Source of the DNA: Methanobacterium spitsbergense
Lineage (GTDB): Archaea > Methanobacteriota > Methanobacteria > Methanobacteriales > Methanobacteriaceae
Assembly (NCBI RefSeq): GCF_019931065.1
Contig: NZ_JAIOUQ010000003.1
Location: 62,001-126,000 of the forward strand
Length of the DNA: 64,000 nt
Direction of reading: 5' to 3'
Shown here: piece after piece, positions 47,464 through 56,930 of the stretch
Numbering within the stretch: the stretch's first letter is position 1
How the letters are laid out: each line of letters opens with the position of its first letter
Notes under the pieces: model-generated
Told to the model about the DNA's origin: nothing
The model's input: the letters and a program-made list of their open reading frames with translations, nothing else
Databases searched by the model: none
Program-made: the position numbers and the translations under genes

Positions 47464-49044
47464 ATGTATTTGTCTAAAACACATCAAAAATTGTTTCTAA
47501 TTCTGCCTGCGATTTCAATATTTTTAATTACATTGATCCCAACATTAACACATAACTGGCCATTGAGTTGGGATGTCATATATCATGTGTTATATGCAAA
47601 AGTTTATAGCCAAAATGGATTTGTTCTTGTTAATCCTCTTTTAAATTCTCCAATAGGTCAAAAAATTGGATATCCTCCTTTATTCCACTTTTTAATTGCT
47701 GCCTTAGGCAAAGTATTGGACATTGATTATATGGAAATTGCAAGAGCAATCCAGCCTATTATTGCATTTTTCGTTGTCTTATCTGTTACTTACGTTGCAA
47801 AGCGGTTTTATGGCACAATAACTGGGATTAGTGCGGGTTTTTTAATGGTATCCAGTACTATAATCTACAGAATCATGCTACCTGTACCTGAAAACCTTGC
47901 TCTTATATTTTTACCAGTTGCTGTTTATCTATACTATGCATCTATAAAAGAAAAAAGTGTAAAATATGCATTTATATCCGGGATATTACTGGTTTTAATC
48001 GCTGCAACACATCAAGCAGCACTCTTATGTTTAATTTTAATAATAACCACATTCACAGTTGTAGAACTAGTAATATATAAAAACAAGGGTGTTTTAAAAA
48101 ATTATGGAGCTTTCTTACTTTCTCTAATTGTTATACTAGTTATTACTTTGTTAGCAATCATAATTTTCAAACCCGCTTTGATACAGAATTTAATTAACCA
48201 AGGGATAACAGCAACATTAGGTTTTGGAACTTCGTTGAACTACAATCAACCATTAAGTCTTCTTAAATATCTTCGTAACTTTGGTTTATTACTTACAGTA
48301 TTTTCTGTGATAGGAGCCATTATCGCAGTGAAAATGAGACGAAAGAAGGATGTTTACATTTTTGCTTGGATAATTATCATGTTTTTATTAAGCAAAGCTT
48401 ACTGGATTGGAATCAATGTGATATCAGCACGAGTTCTCATATATATGGTCATTCCTCTTTCAATACTTGGAGGATTTGGTGTGAGCCAAATTTACTACAG
48501 ACTCAAAGATTATAATAGATTTTCATCAAAAAGATTTAGATCTGCATTTTTAATATGTGTTTTTTTATTGTCCACGTTATTTGGAGTTTTAAATGCTTCT
48601 GATCCAAATATGGGTTCATATTTTGCAAAAACCGTATTTGGGTCTGTGCAAATAGCACCTCCTACCTCTTCAGAAACAGATCTATCAAACTGGTTTAAAA
48701 TAAATGGGGATAAAAATAAGTCAATATCAATATCAAATCTTTATACTGGTGTTTTCATAGCTGCAGAAACAGGAATGCCAATTAATTATGGATTTGCAAA
48801 TATTAATAATTTAACTCCCAAAGCATATTTTGAGAGTAATAATATAGGATACATTGTATATGATAAACGTCTAACACTTCCACCAGACTATAATACTTTA
48901 AATAGATACCAAGCCAATTCTGAAATGTTTCCATTGTATTATTATAATAAAATACTTTACCAAAATATTGATAAATTAAAACCAAACTTCACACAAGTAG
49001 TATACGAAAACAATGATTTTATTGTCTGTAAAATAGAAGATTAG
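47464..49044 (+). CDS. Polytopic membrane protein, probable GT-C fold glycosyltransferase
   Basis: A 526-residue protein with about ten or more membrane helices and an exported C-terminal domain (about 395-526). The first extracytoplasmic loop holds NWPLSWDVIYHVLYAKVY, an acidic loop as in GT-C enzymes that use dolichol-linked sugars. The C-terminus contains LTPKAYFESNNIGYIVYDKR, an alpha/beta segment typical of these enzymes' soluble tails. No Shine-Dalgarno site is obvious at the ATG. It may add sugars to surface glycans, but donor and acceptor are unknown. Confidence 0.6.
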   Translation: MYLSKTHQKLFLILPAISIFLITLIPTLTHNWPLSWDVIYHVLYAKVYSQNGFVLVNPLLNSPIGQKIGYPPLFHFLIAALGKVLDIDYMEIARAIQPIIAFFVVLSVTYVAKRFYGTITGISAGFLMVSSTIIYRIMLPVPENLALIFLPVAVYLYYASIKEKSVKYAFISGILLVLIAATHQAALLCLILIITTFTVVELVIYKNKGVLKNYGAFLLSLIVILVITLLAIIIFKPALIQNLINQGITATLGFGTSLNYNQPLSLLKYLRNFGLLLTVFSVIGAIIAVKMRRKKDVYIFAWIIIMFLLSKAYWIGINVISARVLIYMVIPLSILGGFGVSQIYYRLKDYNRFSSKRFRSAFLICVFLLSTLFGVLNASDPNMGSYFAKTVFGSVQIAPPTSSETDLSNWFKINGDKNKSISISNLYTGVFIAAETGMPINYGFANINNLTPKAYFESNNIGYIVYDKRLTLPPDYNTLNRYQANSEMFPLYYYNKILYQNIDKLKPNFTQVVYENNDFIVCKIED

Positions 49045-49268
49045 AATATTTTACTCGTCAATAATCAAATTTAAATCTAATATCTAAATTCATTTAATTA
49101 TTTTTTTCATATAATTTTAAAAAAATTAAAATTGTATATTGTTCAATTAAAAATGATATCATAATTTTTATCTAAATTTCAATGATATAATTGCGAAATA
49201 TATAAGGAAGTTAGGACTATTTATATAAAGACATTTGAACTTAATCCAAGCTTACTGTGAGGGTCAAA

Positions 49269-50984
49269 ATGAAAAAGATAAAGATCATTGAAACAGCATT
49301 TCGAGATGCACACCAATCTCTCCTTGCCACAAGGATGAGGACAAGGGATATGTTACCCATTGCCGAGAAAATGGACAATGTGGGATTTTTCTCATTGGAG
49401 GCATGGGGAGGTGCTACATTTGATACCTGTATAAGGTACCTAAACGAAGATCCCTGGGAACGCCTAGTAGAACTCAAAGATGTAGTAAAGAAAACTCCAT
49501 TACAAATGTTACTGCGAGGACAGAACCTTGTGGGATATAAACACTACCCAGACGATGTCGTAAGAAATTTTGTTGAGAAATCATATGAAAATGGGATAGA
49601 TGTTTTTAGAATATTTGATGCACTTAACGACATAAGAAATATGGAACTTTCCATTAAAGTAGCAAAAGAACAGGGCGCGCATGTTCAAGGAACTATAAGT
49701 TACACAACTAGCCCAGTACATACATTAGAGAAATATGTAGAATTTGCAAAGGAACTTGAAGCACTTGGATGTGATTCTGTTGCGATAAAGGATATGGCCG
49801 GACTTATATCTCCCCATGATACCTATGAAATTGTAACAACTTTAAAAGAAGAAACTGACCTGCTCATAAACTTACATTGTCATTGTACCAGCGGTATGAC
49901 ACCAATGAGTTATTATGCTGCTTGTCAAGCGGGAGTTGACCTCCTTGATACAGCTATATCGCCCCTTTCATGGGGAGCATCACAACCTCCTACAGAAAGT
50001 ATGGTTGCAGCACTTGAAAGTACGCCCTACTCAACAGAACTTGATTTAATACTTTTAAGTGAGATTAAAAAATATTTCGAAGGTATAAGAAAGAAATATA
50101 GTAGTCTTATAGATCCAATATCTGAGAAGGTAGACACAGATGTATTGCTCTATCAGATACCAGGAGGAATGCTTTCGAATTTTGTTTCTCAACTCAAAGA
50201 ACAGAATGCACTTGATCGTTACGAAGAAGTGCTTGAAGAAGTGCCTAAAGTACGTGCAGAACTAGGATATCCTCCATTAGTAACACCTACCAGCCAAATA
50301 GTAGGTATACAAGCTGTTATGAATGTACTCGGTGGTGAAAGATATAAAAATGTTTCAAAAGAGGTTAAAGATTATATCAAAGGATATTATGGACGACCTC
50401 CTGCACCAGTAAACAGTACCGTTGCAAAAAAAATCATAGGAGATGCCGAGATAATAGATTCTAGACCTGCAGATCTTTTAGAACCTGAACTAGAAAAGTT
50501 CCGATCCGAAGGCGAAAAAATGGGAATAATCAAAAAGGACGAAGACATTCTAACATATGCTCTTTATCCAGCAGTTGCACCCAAATTTCTAAGAGGTGAA
50601 GTTATAGAAGAACCCCTTGAAAAACCCAAAGTAGTTGAAAGTACCAGTTCGGGTGCGCTTCCAACAGAATATAATGTTGAGGTCGATGGTGAACTTTTCG
50701 ATGTCAAAGTTGTTCCAACAGGATACATGGAAATTGAATCTGGTGGTATAAAAGCTCCAAGTGGTCCTGTTGAGGGTGGTGTTACATCTAGCATGCAGGG
50801 TATGATACTGAAGTTGAAGGTTGCACAGGATGATAAAGTGAATGAAGGTGACATTGTTGCTGTTTTAGAAGCCATGAAAATGGAAAATGATATACATGCC
50901 CCCAATTCAGGAGTTGTTCGGGATATATTTATTGAAGAAGGGGATACTGTTAGTACAGGCGAAACCCTGATGATTATTAAGTGA
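49269..50984 (+). CDS. pycB: Pyruvate carboxylase subunit B (carboxyltransferase plus biotin carrier)
   Basis: Carboxyltransferase half of two-subunit archaeal pyruvate carboxylase, moving CO2 from biotin to pyruvate to make oxaloacetate. 571 residues from ATG 49269 (GTGAGGGT before it; a GTG start at 49257 is possible). Features are ETAFRDAHQSLLATRM, metal-binding INLHCHCTSGM, the PGGMLSNFVSQLKEQ region and a C-terminal biotinyl domain with EAMKMEN, the biotin Lys being about residue 537, 34 residues before the end. The TGA stop is part of the GTGAACTAC end of a decayed tnpB element. PycA is not in the window. Confidence 0.93.
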   Translation: MKKIKIIETAFRDAHQSLLATRMRTRDMLPIAEKMDNVGFFSLEAWGGATFDTCIRYLNEDPWERLVELKDVVKKTPLQMLLRGQNLVGYKHYPDDVVRNFVEKSYENGIDVFRIFDALNDIRNMELSIKVAKEQGAHVQGTISYTTSPVHTLEKYVEFAKELEALGCDSVAIKDMAGLISPHDTYEIVTTLKEETDLLINLHCHCTSGMTPMSYYAACQAGVDLLDTAISPLSWGASQPPTESMVAALESTPYSTELDLILLSEIKKYFEGIRKKYSSLIDPISEKVDTDVLLYQIPGGMLSNFVSQLKEQNALDRYEEVLEEVPKVRAELGYPPLVTPTSQIVGIQAVMNVLGGERYKNVSKEVKDYIKGYYGRPPAPVNSTVAKKIIGDAEIIDSRPADLLEPELEKFRSEGEKMGIIKKDEDILTYALYPAVAPKFLRGEVIEEPLEKPKVVESTSSGALPTEYNVEVDGELFDVKVVPTGYMEIESGGIKAPSGPVEGGVTSSMQGMILKLKVAQDDKVNEGDIVAVLEAMKMENDIHAPNSGVVRDIFIEEGDTVSTGETLMIIK

Positions 50985-51397
50985 ACTACTCCTCTATTTT
51001 GGAAGGGGTTTCTTCCTTCATTGAATCCACTTTTGTGGTTTTCTTAGAGACGCTTTAATTTCTGTAGTTCCTACGGTATGATTATATTTTGTTTATCTAG
51101 TGCAAAATCACGTATATTAACTGCTGCATTAACATCACGATCATGTCTCTTTTCACAATTTGGACAAATCCATTCACGATGATGTAATTTTAAATTACCA
51201 TTATGGTATCCACAATTGCTGCATATTTTATTTGATGGTTCAAACTGTCCTATTTGGATTAATGTTTTACCATACCATTCACTTTTATATTTTAATTTAT
51301 CTATGAACCCTGCCCAGCCAACATCACTTATACTTTGTGCGAGGTTATGGTTTCGTAACATGCCTTTAATATTTAATTTCTCTATTGCTACATAATA
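50982..51397 (-). mobile_element. Decayed IS200/IS605-type tnpB element with right end
   Basis: On the minus strand a truncated tnpB is followed by an end region running to GTAGTTCAC at 50981-50989, the typical terminus of IS605/IS1341 elements. Two hairpins in the end region (GGAAG/CTTCC at 51001-51016 and CCAC/GTGG at 51027-51038) are where the guide-like omega RNA and the transposase recognition hairpin would be. No tnpA is seen, so the remnant is immobile. Confidence 0.65.
51071..51397 (-). pseudogene. C-terminal fragment of TnpB (IS605 OrfB, RNA-guided nuclease)
   Basis: Only about the last 109 residues of a TnpB of roughly 400 remain. The frame opens after a TAA at 51398-51400 and begins VAIEKLNIKGMLRNHNLA, the usual start of the second RuvC region. 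The zinc finger is complete (KICSNCGYHN...WICPNCEKRH) and the last RuvC aspartate lies in DRDVNAAVNIRDFAL. The N-terminal RuvC I and guide-binding parts are missing, so no nuclease activity is expected. It was inserted at the 3' end of pycB. Confidence 0.8.
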
Positions 51398-51439
51398 TTA
51401 TTTATTATTAAATTATTATTAATATGTTGTGGTTGGATT

Positions 51440-51470
51440 CACCCCACCCTCATAGGTGAGGTATTCTCCA
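51440..51470. repeat. IS605-end-like hairpin
   Basis: CACCCTCATAGGTGAGGTATT contains the stem CCTCA/TGAGG (51448-51461) and resembles the CCTCATAGGTGGGG hairpins at IS605 right ends, read here on the plus strand. It may be the other end of the decayed tnpB element or a leftover from a second copy in the opposite orientation. Confidence 0.35.
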
Positions 51471-51541
51471 ACATTAGGATAAAAAATATCTAATTCTTTT
51501 TCTTTGTCGCGATAATTTACATTGTTAATGGGAGTGTAGAA

Positions 51542-51922
51542 ATGGCCAAAACCAAGAAAGAAATGTTAGATGACATCCTTACAAGTATATTACAAGTTGG
51601 ACAAATCAAGGCTTGCGGCATAGTCTCCTCTGAAGGCCAAATTATTGATTCAAGAGCGCCATCAGATGTTGATGAAGGTATATTTTCAGCATTATGTTCA
51701 ACTATTATGGGAACTGTAGAAGCAGCTTCAGGGCAGCTTAAGACAGGTCTTGTAGGACAAATATCTGTAAAAACTGAAAAAGGAATAATAGTTTTGATAC
51801 CTGCCGGTTCCAAGGCCATATTTACCGCACTAACAGAACTTGATGCCCAATTAGGACTTATATTATCTGAAATTGAATCTCGAGCTGAGCAAGTAAATAC
51901 AATACTCAACAATATTAAATAA
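51542..51922 (+). CDS. Roadblock/LC7 domain protein
   Basis: A 126-residue single-domain roadblock/LC7 protein. The pattern is an opening helix ([29 protein letters not shown]), a long second helix ([17 protein letters not shown]), then strands around [17 protein letters not shown]. Archaeal members act as regulators or partners of small GTPases; no GTPase gene is adjacent. The GGGAGTG ribosome site precedes the ATG. It is followed by an inverted repeat (GGGTAATATTAACCC near 51960-51974) and AT-rich sequence. Confidence 0.8.
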   Translation: MAKTKKEMLDDILTSILQVGQIKACGIVSSEGQIIDSRAPSDVDEGIFSALCSTIMGTVEAASGQLKTGLVGQISVKTEKGIIVLIPAGSKAIFTALTELDAQLGLILSEIESRAEQVNTILNNIK

Positions 51923-52148
51923 AGATTAATACTTATTTTTTTTAGTGTTTAACATAAAATGGGTAATATTAACCCTATTCACACTTAAACTAATCTATTA
52001 ATACATTTTATTAAATTTAAACAACGTTTAAATACCTTTTTTTGAAAAATAGTGATGTTACAATATATTGGCAAATCCCCATATTTTATAAACCAATATA
52101 TGAATATCAACAAATTTTTTTAAATTACTATTTTAAAAGAAAATTAAT

Positions 52149-52841
52149 TTAATGTTTAGAATAAACGGTTTTATCCTCTACTTCAGCCCTTTCAAATGCC
52201 CTTATACGCCTCATACAAGATTCACAAACACCACAATGAGATTCAAAACCTTTATAACATGAATAACTTAAATTTAGTGGCGCCCCTACATCTTTTCCCA
52301 ATTTAACAATGCTTTCTTTATCCATATCAATCAGTGGCGCTTTAATTTTTATTTTATCGAACGAACCTACATCTATAACATTATTAAATGCATATAAAAA
52401 CTCTTTAGAGTTATCAGGAAACGTTACTGCTTCCTCATGGTCCCATCCAACAATGATGATACTTGCTCCTTCTGACTCTGCAAATGAATTTGCTATGGAT
52501 GTGAAGACTATATTACGCCCTGGAACCCACACACTGTGAGCAGTTTCAATTGAAACATCTTTATCATCCAGATCTTCTGCAGTTGGTTCGGGAATATCTC
52601 TGTCCGATGTTAATGCAGATTTCCCAAGTTCTGCAAGCCATGGTAAATCTATCACCGTATGTTCGGCACCAATTTCTTTACAAACTGCATGCGCAGATTT
52701 TAGTTCCATTTCAGCACTTTTTTGACCGTAGTTGAATGTTAAAGCATGTATATGATGAGTATCTTTAAATGTAGCAGTAGCAACTGTGGAGTCTAACCCC
52801 CCAGAAAGTACAGATATTGCAATTTTTTTCTTTGATTCCAT
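52149..52841 (-). CDS. queC: 7-cyano-7-deazaguanine synthase
   Basis: Converts 7-carboxy-7-deazaguanine to preQ0 with ATP and ammonia; in archaea preQ0 is used for archaeosine at tRNA position 15. 230 residues from ATG 52841 (GGTG upstream; ATG 52853 would add four residues). The PP-loop SVLSGGLDSTVA and the C-terminal zinc site CYKGFESHCGVCESCMRR (four cysteines) are complete. No other queuosine-pathway genes adjoin. larC lies 40 bases upstream on the same strand. Confidence 0.93.
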   Translation of the reverse strand: MESKKKIAISVLSGGLDSTVATATFKDTHHIHALTFNYGQKSAEMELKSAHAVCKEIGAEHTVIDLPWLAELGKSALTSDRDIPEPTAEDLDDKDVSIETAHSVWVPGRNIVFTSIANSFAESEGASIIIVGWDHEEAVTFPDNSKEFLYAFNNVIDVGSFDKIKIKAPLIDMDKESIVKLGKDVGAPLNLSYSCYKGFESHCGVCESCMRRIRAFERAEVEDKTVYSKH

Positions 52842-52881
52842 TTCAAGCACCATTATTTATTAAATTATTAAATAAAAAGTA

Positions 52882-54081
52882 TCATTTATAAATTTCATTA
52901 AATACTTGATTTGCACGATCCATAACCTCTTTAAGAGGCATATCTCTCTCATATGATACTTTTCGTACATCTTCGTATTCAGGTTTTACACTTATTATAT
53001 CCTTTCCAATCATCCCTACCTTTATCCTAATTTCAACTTCAATTCCATTGATATGAAACTGAACTGGAACAATTTTTCTTGATGCAATATTTCTGTGAAC
53101 AAAAGGAATAACTCTGACTCCAAGAGTACCTGTTTCTCTTATGATCAGTTCCGAAAGCACGTCACAATCTACAGGCTTTGCTATAACCCTCAAAAGATAT
53201 CCTGGCCTATTTTTTTTGGTTAATGTAGGTATTATACTCACATCCCTTGCTCCTTTGTTCATCAATATATTGAATATATTTCCCATTAACTCTCCTGTTA
53301 CATTATCAAGGTTGGTTTCAAGAATAGATACACGATCGCTTTCTAGTTCTGAATTTCCTTCAATAATCCTTAATGTATTGGGTAATGAAAGTTCCATTTT
53401 ACCTGCACCATAACCCACATTCTTATTGATTATCAGGGGATAGAAATTGGTGAATTCATCAACAAAATTCACCAACAGTGCTGCACCCGTTGGTGTTGTG
53501 AGCTCAAAATTTACAGGACCACCAAATACAGGGACATTTTTCAAGATTTCAAGTGTTGCCGGTGCAGGTACACTTAGAATTCCATGCATAGCTTTAATTC
53601 TACCTCCACCAAGTGCAACTGGCATCCCATAGACCTTTTCATTCTTCATCCCCAGCTTATGGTAGCAATAAACTGCACCTATAACGTCTGCTACTGCATC
53701 AGCAGCTCCCACTTCGTGGAAATGTACCTCATCTATTGTGGTACCATGAACTTTGGCCTCTGCTTCTGCAAGGGTTTTAAACACATTTTTTGAACTTTTG
53801 ATTGTATCGGATGATACTTCAGGATGTTCTATCCCATCTAAAACTTCAATTAAATCTGTATATTTAAGGGGTTTTTTGTCCTTACATTTCACATTAACAA
53901 AGCTTGCTGAAATTCCTGATTTTGTAACCTTCTCAATATTAACATCAATATCACCAAAATGTGATGCATAATATTGCATAACTTCTATTACAACTTCAGA
54001 ATCTAATCCCAAATCAACCAAAGCTCCAATAACCATATTGCCAGAAATTCCTGAGTTTTGAGGATCTATTATAACAGTCAT
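52882..54081 (-). CDS. larC: Nickel insertion protein LarC
   Basis: LarC inserts nickel into the pincer cofactor of lactate racemase-type enzymes through a CTP-dependent step. 399 residues. The start [21 protein letters not shown], the [20 protein letters not shown] metal-rich motif, [28 protein letters not shown], the TTPTGAALL block and the [10 protein letters not shown] metal-binding segment match the family. LarB and LarE are not in the window; stand-alone larC is common in archaea. Confidence 0.88.
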   Translation of the reverse strand: MTVIIDPQNSGISGNMVIGALVDLGLDSEVVIEVMQYYASHFGDIDVNIEKVTKSGISASFVNVKCKDKKPLKYTDLIEVLDGIEHPEVSSDTIKSSKNVFKTLAEAEAKVHGTTIDEVHFHEVGAADAVADVIGAVYCYHKLGMKNEKVYGMPVALGGGRIKAMHGILSVPAPATLEILKNVPVFGGPVNFELTTPTGAALLVNFVDEFTNFYPLIINKNVGYGAGKMELSLPNTLRIIEGNSELESDRVSILETNLDNVTGELMGNIFNILMNKGARDVSIIPTLTKKNRPGYLLRVIAKPVDCDVLSELIIRETGTLGVRVIPFVHRNIASRKIVPVQFHINGIEVEIRIKVGMIGKDIISVKPEYEDVRKVSYERDMPLKEVMDRANQVFNEIYK

Positions 54082-54156
54082 TGTATCACGATAATATTAT
54101 TAAAAATTTAATTTATTTACGTTATTATTTGTATTTAGAATGTAAACATTATTCCA

Positions 54157-54615
54157 TTAATCATGAACTCTTTCAATCTCTTCATTCCACAGATCAGGGT
54201 TTTTTTGAATAAAATTTTCAAGAATAATCTTGCACTCATCAAGATTCATGTTAATTAATTCTACACCATTTTCAATCAAATATTCTTCTGGACCTTTCAA
54301 TGTTTTATTTTCACCCATCACTACTCTAGGAATTTTATAAAGTATTATTGTACCAGAACACATTTCACACGGTGATAATGTAGTATATAATGTGCATTTT
54401 TTATAATCTACCCCTTTAAGTCTCCCAGCATTTTCAATACAATCCATTTCAGCATGTAAAATTGTTGAATCATCTTGTAAGAGCTTGTTATGCCCCCTAC
54501 CCTTAATATTCTTGTTTTCAACAAGAACCGCCCCTATTGGAATTCCACTTTCCTTTAAAGATATTTTCGCCTCTTTTATTGCTTCTTTCATGTATTGGTG
54601 ATTTTTTTCTTTCAT
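54157..54615 (-). CDS. Cytosine/nucleoside deaminase (yeast FCY1-like)
   Basis: A 152-residue zinc deaminase. His and Glu in the LHAEMDCIEN motif and the two cysteines in TTLSPCEMCSGTIILY hold the zinc and water. The rest (KCTLYTTLSPC, GENKTLKGPEEYL and NPDLWNEEIERV) closely follows yeast cytosine deaminase. Cytosine to uracil is therefore likely, feeding Upp (60744-61385); guanine or tRNA adenosine deaminase activity is an alternative. GGGGATTAA precedes the ATG. Confidence 0.85.
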   Translation of the reverse strand: MKEKNHQYMKEAIKEAKISLKESGIPIGAVLVENKNIKGRGHNKLLQDDSTILHAEMDCIENAGRLKGVDYKKCTLYTTLSPCEMCSGTIILYKIPRVVMGENKTLKGPEEYLIENGVELINMNLDECKIILENFIQKNPDLWNEEIERVHD

Positions 54616-54709
54616 TTAATCCCCTGCAAAATTTTACACAATTAGTTATAAAATAGTTTAAATTAGTAGATATAAAATGAGATCATAAAATTTATAGGAG
54701 TATAACAAT

Positions 54710-54787
54710 ATGGACTTTAGATCCTTTGCAGTTTTTATTATAGTGGCTATTGTATTTTTCTACATTGTTAGCTATTTGCTGCATTAA
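54710..54787 (+). CDS. Very small single-span membrane protein
   Basis: A 25-residue frame: MDFRSFAVFIIVAIVFFYIV followed by SYLLH. Nearly the whole length is one hydrophobic helix, with a short basic N-terminus. AGGAG lies at 54697-54701, eight bases upstream of the ATG. Such mini membrane proteins are common near stress and transport genes, but with so few residues the evidence is only the ribosome site and composition. Confidence 0.35.
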   Translation: MDFRSFAVFIIVAIVFFYIVSYLLH

Positions 54788-54842
54788 TAAATATAAAATT
54801 TGCAAACCCCTAATAAAAATACTTAAAACATTATTTTTATTA

Positions 54843-55016
54843 TTATAAATATTTTTTAGGAATTTCGACCATATTAAATGTGTAATACCTTTTAAATCCA
54901 CATTCTCTACAGCAAATCTTCAAATCATATTCATCTACTTCTATTTCATGAATAGTTGCATCCCCACAATAATTGCACTTCGCTGACTTCTCAAGTTTCC
55001 ATGGTTTTACAACCAT
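54843..55016 (-). CDS. Small zinc-ribbon protein, paralogue of the neighbouring MJ1244-type C-terminus
   Basis: A 57-residue protein with a complete four-cysteine ribbon: PWKLEKSAKCNYCGDATI then ICCRECGFKRYYTF. The same pattern, [13 protein letters not shown] and [13 protein letters not shown], ends the adjacent upstream protein, so this looks like a separate copy of that domain. GGGGGAGTGATC precedes the ATG, overlapping the end of the upstream gene (stop at 55019-55021), so the two are co-transcribed and probably coupled. It may bind zinc and a nucleic acid or partner protein. Confidence 0.65.
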   Translation of the reverse strand: MVVKPWKLEKSAKCNYCGDATIHEIEVDEYDLKICCRECGFKRYYTFNMVEIPKKYL

Positions 55017-55018
55017 GA

Positions 55019-55531
55019 TCACTCCCCCGGATTCTCAGTTGTTTTTAATGTATAATAACGAGATGCACCACAATTAGTGCACCATATTTTAGCTTTATTT
55101 TTATCTATCCGTATTCTTTGTACTGCTTTTTCATCACAATAAAAACAGGGAACTTCCTTTTCAAGCAACCATGGCTCTGCTTTTTCATCAGTTTTCTTCT
55201 TATTGTCACCGTAGCTTACAATTATTCTTCTAATTGGAACTTCCAATATAGTATATTTTTCCCCTTCAAGGGATTCTTGTACAGATTCAACAATATTATC
55301 CACTCTATCCTCATCAACAACGCTACATACTAATACAGCGTCTTGCGCATAATCTCTTATTAAGCCTATTGTAGATTTTGGGTCTTCTTTTATTGAAAAA
55401 CCTTTCCAATCTTGAGGAGACATTCCTTTATACTCTAAAATATAAAAACCAGTTATTCCTGCATCCGTAAGGGCGTTCATGGCCTTTCCCAGATTTTCAA
55501 TCTCAACAAAGACACGAAGATGTACCTTCAA
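55019..55531 (-). CDS. MJ1244-type protein: ferredoxin-like (P-II-like) domain plus zinc ribbon
   Basis: A 170-residue protein. The N-terminal part (about 1-105) has a beta-alpha-beta pattern like nitrogen regulatory P-II proteins ([48 protein letters not shown]). The C-terminal ribbon has CFYC and CTNC. Function unknown; regulatory. TTG at 55531 was chosen because GGTGATT lies just before; a GTG at 55540 is the alternative. Confidence 0.6.
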   Translation of the reverse strand: MKVHLRVFVEIENLGKAMNALTDAGITGFYILEYKGMSPQDWKGFSIKEDPKSTIGLIRDYAQDAVLVCSVVDEDRVDNIVESVQESLEGEKYTILEVPIRRIIVSYGDNKKKTDEKAEPWLLEKEVPCFYCDEKAVQRIRIDKNKAKIWCTNCGASRYYTLKTTENPGE

Positions 55532-55704
55532 GCTAATCACCTATTATAATATTCTGTAAAACTTATCTTAATAATTTATCTGTTACCATTAAAATAATAA
55601 AATAATGACAAAATATTAAATTTGTTGATATGAATCTTTTCCATAACTTTATGCAATTTGAATCTAGATTATTAATATTATGCATATTGTCGAGAGGTGA
55701 TTAA

Positions 55705-56883
55705 ATGACTGATTTCGATGTAAATAGAAATTCAGGATCATTCTGGATGAAAACATGCCCTCAAACAAATTTTAATCCTCTTAAAAATGGATTAAAGGTT
55801 GATACTGTAATACTCGGAGGAGGAATTGCAGGAATCACTACAGCAACACTATTAAAAGATTTAGGGTACAGTATCGCAATAATAGAGTCAGATAGAATTG
55901 TAAAAGACGTTACTTTAGGTACGACTGCTAAAATTAGCGTTGCACCCAATATGATATATAATAACCTAATAAAAAATTTAGGTCAAGTTAAAGCCCAAAT
56001 GTATGCTACAGCAAATGGAAAAGCCTTGGAAAAAATAGGAGATATAGTATTTAATAAAAAAATAGAATGTGAATTCCATCGCACCCCCCTCTACATTTAC
56101 ACAGAGTCTCAAGATAAAGTTGAAAAAATAAAAGAAGAATTTCTAGCAGCAAAAAAACTTGAACTACCTGTTTCCTACACCAATAACATCCCCTTACCTT
56201 TTAAAACTATTGCTGGGCTAAAGTATGAAAATCAAGCCCAATTTCATCCACGAAAATATCTTCTTGGGTTGGCTGAGGATTTAAATGGTGAAAATAATTA
56301 CATCTTCGAAAAAACTCGTGCAATTACCATTAAAGAAGGTGCTGTTAACGAAGTTGTTACTGATAAAGGATCTATATTTGCAGATAACGTGGTAATTACA
56401 ACCCATACCCCTGTTTATGATCCTGATAATTTGAAATCCCATTTGCATCCTGCTAGATCATATGTTCTTGGTTTATATATTAATGGGGAGTTTCCAGATG
56501 GAATGTTTATTGATTTTGACCCTGTTCATACCTACCGCACAACACCAACTGAAAAGGGTACACTAATAATAGTTGCCGGGGAACACAGTGATATGCAGAT
56601 ACAAAATCTGGATGAGTATTATATGCGTCTAGAAAACTATGCACGTGAACATTTGGATATTAAATCTATTGAGTATCGTTGGTCTAGCCATGATAATAGC
56701 AGTGATGATGGTTTACCACTGATTGGTAGGACTTCATCTGAAAATATATACGTTGCAACTGGTTTTGGTTTTTGGGGAATGAATAATGGAACTACATCTG
56801 CAATGATTATTTCTGACATGATTGATGGTAAAAATAACCCTTTAATAACTCTATTTGATCCATTGAGGTTCAAATCAGGATAA
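55705..56883 (+). CDS. FAD-dependent oxidoreductase (DadA-like, without Rieske domain)
   Basis: A 392-residue flavoprotein. The dinucleotide motif VDTVILGGGIAGITTATLL lies near residue 30, after an SFWMKTCP segment. GLKYENQAQFHPRKYLLGLA binds substrate in relatives, and DDGLPLIGRTSSENIYVATGFGFWGMNNGT is the FAD-binding C-terminal block. Relatives often carry a C-terminal Rieske iron-sulfur domain after such a block; here the protein stops at the FAD region. The substrate (an amine or amino acid) is unknown. GAGAGGTGATT precedes the ATG. Confidence 0.75.
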   Translation: MTDFDVNRNSGSFWMKTCPQTNFNPLKNGLKVDTVILGGGIAGITTATLLKDLGYSIAIIESDRIVKDVTLGTTAKISVAPNMIYNNLIKNLGQVKAQMYATANGKALEKIGDIVFNKKIECEFHRTPLYIYTESQDKVEKIKEEFLAAKKLELPVSYTNNIPLPFKTIAGLKYENQAQFHPRKYLLGLAEDLNGENNYIFEKTRAITIKEGAVNEVVTDKGSIFADNVVITTHTPVYDPDNLKSHLHPARSYVLGLYINGEFPDGMFIDFDPVHTYRTTPTEKGTLIIVAGEHSDMQIQNLDEYYMRLENYAREHLDIKSIEYRWSSHDNSSDDGLPLIGRTSSENIYVATGFGFWGMNNGTTSAMIISDMIDGKNNPLITLFDPLRFKSG

Positions 56884-56930
56884 GATAGTTATATTTTTAT
56901 AAATTCTTTAGTTAACAACGGTGTGATGGA

